Part shown: positions 59,801-64,000 of the stretch, piece by piece | Numbering within the stretch: position 1 is the first letter of the stretch | Layout of the letters: each line of letters begins with the position of its first letter | Assembly (NCBI GenBank): GCA_039942715.1 | Contig: JBDVBY010000006.1 | Location: 868,001 to 932,000 of the forward strand | DNA: 64,000 nucleotides | Reading direction: 5' to 3' | From: JABDJX01 sp039942715 | GTDB taxonomy: Bacteria > Pseudomonadota > Alphaproteobacteria > Rhodobacterales > Rhodobacteraceae | The notes under the pieces: model-generated | What the model was told of the DNA's origin: nothing | Database searches by the model: none | Seen by the model: the letters and a program-made list of their open reading frames with translations, nothing else | Translations under genes and position numbers: made by a program

Positions 59801-61134
59801 CACAGGCGCAAGCAAACGGAACTGCTGCTCCGGACTTTTCGCGCGTTGATATTGACCTTGGCGGAACAGCGCCGCTGGGTTTGGCAAACCGCTTTATCAC
59901 ACCTAACGCTGTTTCTGGTCAGGCGCGTTTCGATCTATCGATCAACGGCGCGCCCGCTCTCAATAGCATCTCAGGCCAAATCGCAACGAGTGGCGCGCGG
60001 TTCACTGCGACAGGTACCAATGTCACGCTGCAAAACATCGACACAACTACCAGTCTTTCCAATGGGCGCGCTCAGGTTGCGCTTACCGCAGCCGTGGAAA
60101 CAGGGGGCCAACTTACAGTGAACGGCCCTCTCACATTGAGCGCGCCTTTTGGGGCCGATCTAGCCATTGCTCTCAATCAAGTGCGCCTAACCGATCCGAA
60201 GCTCTTTGAGACCGAGGTTTCGGGCCGCATATCGGTGAACGGCCCTTTGACGGGGGGAGCGCGTATCGCTGGAACACTAGAGTTGGGCGAGACAAATGTG
60301 CAAATCCCCTCTTCCAGTATCGGTGGCACTGGGGAAGTTCCGGAAATCGTGCACCTGAACGAACCTCCCCCTGTGCGCGGCACGCGCAGACGCGCCGGAC
60401 TTTTGGAACAGGCCAGCACGGGGCGTACGTCGGGGCCGAGTTTTCCGCTGGATGTGACGATTAATGCCCCAAGCCGCATCTTTGTGCGTGGTCGCGGGCT
60501 CGATAGCGAATTTGGTGGCGCACTACGTGTGACAGGATCGACCAGTAGTGTTGTGCCTATCGGGGCATTCAATCTGATCCGCGGGCGGCTTGATATTCTG
60601 GGCCAAAGGCTTGCGTTGAGCGAAGCAACGATCAGCATGCAAGGCTCGTTCATCCCCATATTGCGCATTTTAGCGACGACTCAATCAGACGAGTACACAA
60701 TCAACGTGCTGGTGTCCGGACGCGCGAGCAGCCCAGAAATTTTATTTACCTCTCAACCCGACTTGCCGCAGGAAGAAGTTTTGGCGCGCTTAATCTTTGG
60801 ACGCGGTTTGGAAACCTTGTCGCCCATTCAAGCGGCCCGACTGGCGCTAGCCGTGCGCACATTGGCCGGTCAAGGCGGCGAAGGCGTTGTCGGCAACATA
60901 CGCAACAGCACTGGTTTGGCGGATCTGGATGTGACCACCGACGAAGAAGGCAATGCAGCGGTGCGCGCCGGAGCGTACTTAGGCGAGAATATTTACACTG
61001 ATGTCGAAGTTAATTCAGGCGGAGAAACGAAGCTCAACCTGAATTTGGACGTGTCGCCTTCTGTGACCGTTAAAGGATCAGTTAGCACCGAAGGCGACAC
61101 CAGTTTAGGCGTCTTTTTTGAACGCGACTATTAA
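56872..61134 (+). CDS. tamB: Translocation and assembly module protein TamB
   Basis: A 1420-residue AsmA-like protein anchored in the inner membrane and spanning the periplasm as a long beta-taco groove, thought to carry phospholipids or assist barrel proteins. The N-terminal signal anchor is MRKTLAICAALLAIPATAQE. The bulk consists of repetitive beta strands rich in Gly, Ala, Asp and Thr. The conserved DUF490 C-terminal domain includes IFVRGRGLDSEFGGALRVTG and LARLIFGRGLETLSPIQAAR, ending in EGDTSLGVFFERDY. ATG 56872 overlaps the tamA TGA by one base. Confidence 0.95.
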   Translation: MRKTLAICAALLAIPATAQEEKPGLLDRLFGSSEETEDQGSFLERLIEDNLSGDDRTVSITGFQGALSGRATMESLTISDPDGTWFTLSDAVLDWNRSALLSGRLEVAELSAASISLPRLPTPAESDAPTPEASGFSLPELPVSVEIGKIAAERVELGQPVIGADALVSVEGSLSLIDGAGAADLAIEKLDAPGGLTLDASYSNISQVLALALEVNEGPDGIIANLADLPGRPAVNFSVQGDAPLSEFIAEIALETDGLERLAGTVTTNQGDDGTFRTGVDISGDLAPVFAPDYQPFFGTDVALRATVTSRPDGSTALNDLTISAAALSLDGRAVIAQGQPQKIDVKGQIADPSGSPVLLPISGAETRVDSIDLTVTFDAALSEDWQGAFSIQGLTREGFSAETLELAGAGRITPGAATANFTFEANALDLGDPDAEEALGETVTGAAQIDWSTDAPISISTLTITGESYGLSGQADIALREDGPEIEGKADVRADTLAVFAGLAQRQLGGRAALQTSFVASPLAGTFELSANGQTTDLRVDQAEADRILAGEARLELTAARDESGLRATLTTLETPNANLSGDVLLKSGGSRVHINGTLTDAALVLAQVSGPVELTAKANEDDNRIWAWDATVSMERTRLNASGNARDVFTLPIIAGSGRFQAERLADFAAVANRPLKGAVATDFAGEIVADLSRATLTLNGQASDVETGFDQADALLDGRVSFDIKAAVAGDAIVLQESTIDGPQVLLQANAALLDRESRFDIKGQIADAARLLEGIPSGPLGFDATGQQDGRDWRIKADAEGPGIEIAVEGLALDPNGALGFDGEVEASAEDLSVFSSLIGRNLTGRVAVTAQGDALADLSTFDIQTKATGQNVSIGITEVDKLLAGALSADVEASRAGNDITVRRAELSTNLLNASVRGALGQAASDLKLDARLANVAAFVDGIAGPLSVSGNIGQSGENYTLNLSASGPGGAQAQANGTAAPDFSRVDIDLGGTAPLGLANRFITPNAVSGQARFDLSINGAPALNSISGQIATSGARFTATGTNVTLQNIDTTTSLSNGRAQVALTAAVETGGQLTVNGPLTLSAPFGADLAIALNQVRLTDPKLFETEVSGRISVNGPLTGGARIAGTLELGETNVQIPSSSIGGTGEVPEIVHLNEPPPVRGTRRRAGLLEQASTGRTSGPSFPLDVTINAPSRIFVRGRGLDSEFGGALRVTGSTSSVVPIGAFNLIRGRLDILGQRLALSEATISMQGSFIPILRILATTQSDEYTINVLVSGRASSPEILFTSQPDLPQEEVLARLIFGRGLETLSPIQAARLALAVRTLAGQGGEGVVGNIRNSTGLADLDVTTDEEGNAAVRAGAYLGENIYTDVEVNSGGETKLNLNLDVSPSVTVKGSVSTEGDTSLGVFFERDY

Positions 61135-61145
61135 AGGTCCACCCT

Positions 61146-61718
61146 TCAAAGCAACGCTTTCAAATCAACCCCGACAGTCATCGCCCCAACAACATAGCCT
61201 GTTTCTGCGTCAATAATTGTCATAGATATTTGGCCTTGAACAGCTCCGGAGGACTCATCAAGTTCCACGTCTCCAAAATGAACGGCATTTGCGCCGACCA
61301 TGTAAGTTTGCTGAAATTTCGCCTCATCCCCTTGCCAGTAATCTGATGTTGCCGCAGAGGCCGCGACATTCAATCCTCGGGCATCCATGACAAAAACTTC
61401 GGTAATGGCGCCGTATGATTTTTCAACTTGAACACGCAAATAGTCAGCAGCTTCATTTGACAGCACATCATTAATCAACGGCTCACTGTCAGAAAACAGT
61501 CCGCTACGCCATTTGGCGTCAAGATAATCAATATGCGCTTGGTCATACCCGGACGTTTTTTTGTTTTGGTTTTTGATCGCGGCGATGAGAACAGGCTCCG
61601 AAGCCCACGCAACGATTTTACTTTCAAGATAATCGCGCATTGCTGATTCGTATTGGTCTGCAACGGCGGGCATCACTGTAGTCAAAAGGGCGACGAACCC
61701 AAAAAACACGGATTTCAT
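61146..61718 (-). CDS. Stand-alone exported PDC/Cache-like sensor domain protein
   Basis: A 190-residue protein with a signal peptide (MKSVFFGFVALLTTVMPAVA) and a mature part shaped like the periplasmic PDC (PAS-like) domains of sensor kinases: a long first helix (YESAMRDYLESKIVAWASEP), YGAITEVFVMDARGLNVAAS, DYWQGDEAKFQQTYM and IDAETGYVVGAMTVGVDLKA. No transmembrane helix follows the domain, and no kinase, cyclase or chemoreceptor gene adjoins it. It may be a soluble ligand binder. GAGGAGG precedes the ATG, so it should be well translated. Confidence 0.8.
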   Translation of the reverse strand: MKSVFFGFVALLTTVMPAVADQYESAMRDYLESKIVAWASEPVLIAAIKNQNKKTSGYDQAHIDYLDAKWRSGLFSDSEPLINDVLSNEAADYLRVQVEKSYGAITEVFVMDARGLNVAASAATSDYWQGDEAKFQQTYMVGANAVHFGDVELDESSGAVQGQISMTIIDAETGYVVGAMTVGVDLKALL

Positions 61719-61953
61719 TAAAACCTCCTCTGCCCCCTCCGGCCAAATTTAAGCAAATCTGCCTACCAAATCGTTAGAAAAGGCAGCATTCGCTCTAATT
61801 TTAGGTATCTAAATGCGCCGACCGAGAATCCGCTCAACACAGCAAATTTTCTTTAAATTTTGGCAAGATTATTGGAATCACCATCGCCCACTGTTATTTG
61901 ACACCTAAGGAAACAGCCGAACCAGATCGATTGGTGTGCAAATTAGGAGGACT
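61719..61953. promoter_or_regulatory. Divergent region between the sensor-like gene and the rsfS unit
   Basis: The 235-base AT-rich gap holds both promoters. On the plus strand TTGACA at 61898-61903 may be a -35 element for the rsfS unit, though no good -10 follows at the right distance. The minus side has the strong GAGGAGG ribosome site. I see no gene in it. Confidence 0.35.
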
Positions 61954-62019
61954 ATGTCCTGTCCCATGTTCAAGATGCAGTTGGTGCGCCACCTGCAGGA
62001 TCCGTCGGCGACGGTATGA
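61954..62019 (+). CDS. 21-residue leader ORF coupled to rsfS
   Basis: ATG 61954 has a near-perfect ribosome site (TAGGAGG at 61944-61950). The frame encodes MSCPMFKMQLVRHLQDPSAT plus Val and stops at TGA 62017-62019, overlapping the rsfS ATG (62016) as ATGA. rsfS itself lacks a good Shine-Dalgarno sequence, so its translation may depend on ribosomes finishing this frame. Whether the peptide matters is unknown. Confidence 0.5.
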   Translation: MSCPMFKMQLVRHLQDPSATV

Positions 62020-62387
62020 GTGATACCGGCGCGCCGTTCACAAGCGACACTTTGCTTGCAGAGATCCTGAAATCGCTGAATGAAGACAAGGCCGAGGAAA
62101 TCGTGCAGATTGATCTGCGCGGCAAATCCGCTATGGCCGATTGGATGGTGATTGCATCCGGTCGTTCGACCCGTCAGGTGGCCGCGATCGCAGAACATTT
62201 AGTCGATACGCTCAAGCAGGAATTTCGCGTACTTTCCAAGATCGAAGGCAAAGATGCGGGCGACTGGGTATTGATCGATGCCGGCGACATTATCGTTCAT
62301 CTGTTCCGCCCCGAAGTGCGCGAGTTCTATCAGTTAGAAAAGATGTGGTTGTCACCGTCCGAAGCCGCACCGACGACTCCAAACTAA
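62016..62387 (+). CDS. rsfS: Ribosomal silencing factor RsfS
   Basis: A 123-residue protein binding L14 on the 50S subunit to block joining with the 30S when nutrients are scarce. Family marks are KAEEIVQIDLRGKSAMADWM, SGRSTRQVAAIAEHL and GDWVLIDAGDIIVHLFRPEV with EFYQLEKMW at the end. Upstream of the ATG the sequence GGCGACGGT is a weak ribosome site, consistent with coupling to the leader ORF. It is followed by rlmH, its usual partner, after 11 bases. Confidence 0.95.
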   Translation: MSDTGAPFTSDTLLAEILKSLNEDKAEEIVQIDLRGKSAMADWMVIASGRSTRQVAAIAEHLVDTLKQEFRVLSKIEGKDAGDWVLIDAGDIIVHLFRPEVREFYQLEKMWLSPSEAAPTTPN

Positions 62388-62398
62388 ATTGCTAGGTC

Positions 62399-62863
62399 AT
62401 GAAGCTTAAGATTGCGGCAGCGGGGCGATTGCGCACTGGTCCTGAAGCCGAGTTGGTCGAGAACTATCTTGCACGCTTTGAAAAGGTCGGACGGCCGCTT
62501 GGTCTTGGTCCAGTAAAGCTTCAGGAAATTGACGCCAAAAAGGGTGGCATGTCGGCAGAGGCAGAGCTTCTGGAAAAGGCCGTGTCGGGCTGCGCGCCTG
62601 TGTGCATCCTCGACGAGCGTGGAAAAACATACACATCGCCAGAGTTTGCAAAGCTCCTTGGACGTTGGCGCGATCAAGGTCAAACTCCCGGCATCATTAT
62701 CGGCGGTGCTGACGGGATTGATCCCGCGTTGCGCGCACGTGCCGATGTTGCGATCAGTTTTGGAAAAATGGTCTGGCCCCACATGCTAGTGCGCGTGCTG
62801 TTGGCTGAACAACTCTACAGAGCGGCCTCTATTTTGGCCGGGTCGCCCTATCATCGAGAGTGA
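62399..62863 (+). CDS. rlmH: 23S rRNA (pseudouridine1915-N3)-methyltransferase RlmH
   Basis: A 154-residue SPOUT methyltransferase acting on helix 69 of 70S ribosomes. MKLKIAAAGRLRTGPEAELV starts the protein, CILDERGKTYTSPEFAKLLG follows, and the knot region is IIIGGADGIDPALRARADVA, then SFGKMVWPHMLVRVLLAEQL and SPYHRE at the C-terminus, where the catalytic Tyr and His lie. It forms a conserved pair with rsfS in ribosome maturation. Confidence 0.97.
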   Translation: MKLKIAAAGRLRTGPEAELVENYLARFEKVGRPLGLGPVKLQEIDAKKGGMSAEAELLEKAVSGCAPVCILDERGKTYTSPEFAKLLGRWRDQGQTPGIIIGGADGIDPALRARADVAISFGKMVWPHMLVRVLLAEQLYRAASILAGSPYHRE

Positions 62864-62893
62864 TTGCGCCGTGTGTTTCCCCGCCGCCATTGA

Positions 62894-62912
62894 CGAGGGG
62901 TTTCACCCCTCG
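62894..62912 (+). terminator. Hairpin between rlmH and glpK
   Basis: CGAGGGGT (62894-62901) pairs with ACCCCTCG (62905-62912) across a TTC loop. The following GCGCTCCCCAGAGTAG has no immediate T run, so this is a weak or Rho-assisted terminator for the two convergent genes. Hairpins of this GGGGTTTCACCCC kind seem common between genes in this group. Confidence 0.5.
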
Positions 62913-62945
62913 CGCTCCCCAGAGTAGTTTTGAATAGATGAAGGG

Positions 62946-64000
62946 CTAGACCGACATTGTCGCCGCCACGGCCTTTTTCCAACGGGCATAACGCGCATCG
63001 CGGTCAGCTTGATCCATGGCAGGTTCAAAACGGGTTTCCAGCGCCCAAGTCTTGGAAAACGCCTCCCTGTCAGGGTAAACACCCGCCCTCATCCCTGCGA
63101 GCCAAGCTGCCCCAAGCGCTGTCGTCTCTTTCACGTCGGGACGATCAACCGGCGCACCGATGATGTCAGACAGAAACTGCATCGTCCAATCACTGACTGT
63201 CATCCCTCCATCTACGCGCAACACGCCACCAGCCTCACCGGCATCAGCGCGCATCGCTTCCAGCAGATCGCGAGTCTGAAAGCCGACGCTTTCCAAGGCA
63301 GCGCGCGCAAACTCTTCTGGGCCAGAATTGCGGGTCAGCCCAAAAACAGCGCCTCGGCAATCGGGGTTCCAGTAAGGTGCGCCAAGACCGGTGAACGCAG
63401 GCACCAGAATTGGCGATTGATTTGGATCGGCAGCCATCGCCATCCCTTGGGTTTCGCTGGCATCTTTAATGATTTTCAGCCCGTCACGCAGCCATTGCAC
63501 CACCGCACCGGCAATAAAGATGGAGCCTTCCAGCGCATACGTCGGCTTGCCGTCCAGCTGAAAACCGATGGTTGTCAAAAGCCGGTTGTTCGAGCGTACC
63601 GGCGCATCCCCGGTGTTCAGCAACGCGAAACACCCTGTGCCATAGGTGGATTTCATCATGCCTGGCTCAAAACACGCCTGCCCAACGGTGGCCGCTTGCT
63701 GATCGCCTGCCACGCCAAGAATACGGATCGGTCCGCCAAAAAGATCAGGTGTTGTTTCGCCAAAGTCAGCGGCACAGTCTTTTACCTCGGGCAGCATCTC
63801 CATCGGAATATCCAAAAGAGCACAAATCTCAGTTGACCACGCCCCTTTATGAATGTCGTACAGCATAGTGCGTGCTGCGTTTGTGGCATCCGTGACATGC
63901 GACGTCCCGCCTGTCATTTTCCAGATCAGATAGCTATCGACAGTACCAAAAAGCAGCTCTCCATTACGGGCACGCGCACGTGCGCCAGCGTTGTGATCAA
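62946..64000 (-). CDS. glpK: Glycerol kinase (partial, 5' end outside window)
   Basis: The frame is open from the right edge of the window to its stop at 62946 and gives the C-terminal 350 or so residues of a FGGY kinase that phosphorylates glycerol. Visible motifs are GTVDSYLIWKMTGG with TDATNAARTMLYD, GVAGDQQAATVGQAC, STYGTGCFALLNTG, FTGLGAPYWNPDCRGAVFGL and the ATP-binding RVDGGMTVSDWTMQFLSDI. The catalytic Asp lies in GVAGDQQA. The N-terminal domain and regulatory signals are beyond position 64000. Confidence 0.96.
   Translation of the reverse strand, partial: DHNAGARARARNGELLFGTVDSYLIWKMTGGTSHVTDATNAARTMLYDIHKGAWSTEICALLDIPMEMLPEVKDCAADFGETTPDLFGGPIRILGVAGDQQAATVGQACFEPGMMKSTYGTGCFALLNTGDAPVRSNNRLLTTIGFQLDGKPTYALEGSIFIAGAVVQWLRDGLKIIKDASETQGMAMAADPNQSPILVPAFTGLGAPYWNPDCRGAVFGLTRNSGPEEFARAALESVGFQTRDLLEAMRADAGEAGGVLRVDGGMTVSDWTMQFLSDIIGAPVDRPDVKETTALGAAWLAGMRAGVYPDREAFSKTWALETRFEPAMDQADRDARYARWKKAVAATMSV

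Noticed and set aside
63009..63836. 275-codon plus-strand frame over glpK
   Set aside because: Antisense to conserved glycerol kinase motifs; the translation is rich in Arg, His and Gln as expected of a shadow frame.
1..64000. Search by eye for tRNA, rRNA, CRISPR arrays, insertion sequences and att sites
   Set aside because: No repeated spacer-repeat pattern, transposase, integrase or tRNA-like cloverleaf was seen; absence is by inspection only.

Overview
The window is a chromosomal segment of an alphaproteobacterium, most likely a marine member of the Rhodobacteraceae (Roseobacter group). Reasons: cytochrome c2 with a class-typical sequence, a split b/b' ATP synthase stalk, cysteine-free L31, a TrmD with the N-terminal extension I associate with this group, many ATGA/GTGA start-stop overlaps, and abundant ABC uptake systems. 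I see no tRNA, rRNA, CRISPR array, insertion sequence, prophage or integrase, so this looks like core and near-core chromosome rather than an island.

Layout. 1-4645 (+): tail of an unknown gene, ffh, a NIPSNAP protein, two GNAT acetyltransferases, a 28-codon linker ORF, chorismate mutase, rpsP, a small membrane protein and rimM. 4846-11128 (+): a LivJ/G/F/H/M-type amino-acid (or amide) ABC importer with an inserted small exported protein and a terminal MobA-like nucleotidyltransferase. 11232-13827 (+): pseudouridine catabolism (psuK-psuG) and a DUF502 membrane protein. 13824-18713 (-): patatin-like lipase and 3-hydroxybutyrate dehydrogenase, two unknown membrane proteins, then rpmE, rplS, trmD. 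rimM and trmD, normally neighbours, lie at opposite ends of a 14-kb block in opposite orientation, as one inversion would produce. 18791-22858 (-): ctpA, envC-like, gpmI. 22920-26777 (-): a tightly overlapping operon of xdhC, a molybdopterin-binding protein, a ligase-associated exonuclease and an unknown protein. 27029-29418 (-): a PhyH dioxygenase, a DM13 protein and a membrane-embedded C13/caspase-like peptidase.

29681-35950 (mostly +): a dimethylglycine/sarcosine dehydrogenase-type flavoprotein, a low-molecular-weight phosphatase, a lipoprotein, pth, DUF2332 and DUF2237 proteins. 36063-38608 (-): the ATP synthase Fo operon (atpI, B, E, b', b). 38777-43764: EamA transporter, ArsR and LysR regulators, dxs, cytochrome c2. 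43814-46843: a SIMPL protein and a 742-residue protein combining features of GspL/PilM and GspC/PilP. 46853-53661: a metal-homeostasis cluster in which a copper ATPase-cueR operon and an Mn/Zn ABC importer diverge from a compact region carrying a clear CueR box and two Fur-family-type palindromes. 53701-61134 (+): an MscS channel and tamA-tamB for outer-membrane biogenesis. 61146-64000: a stand-alone exported sensor-like domain, a 21-codon leader ORF, rsfS, rlmH and a partial glpK.

Most genes are housekeeping. The more interesting material is the GspL-GspC-like single protein, the DM13-PhyH pair, the membrane C13 peptidase, the apparently leaderless copper operon with its divergent regulatory region, small coupled ORFs (3145-3231, 3993-4142, 61954-62019), an orphan + strand terminator suggesting an sRNA near 26.9 kb, and the inferred 14-kb inversion. 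No gap between the annotated genes exceeds 300 bases.
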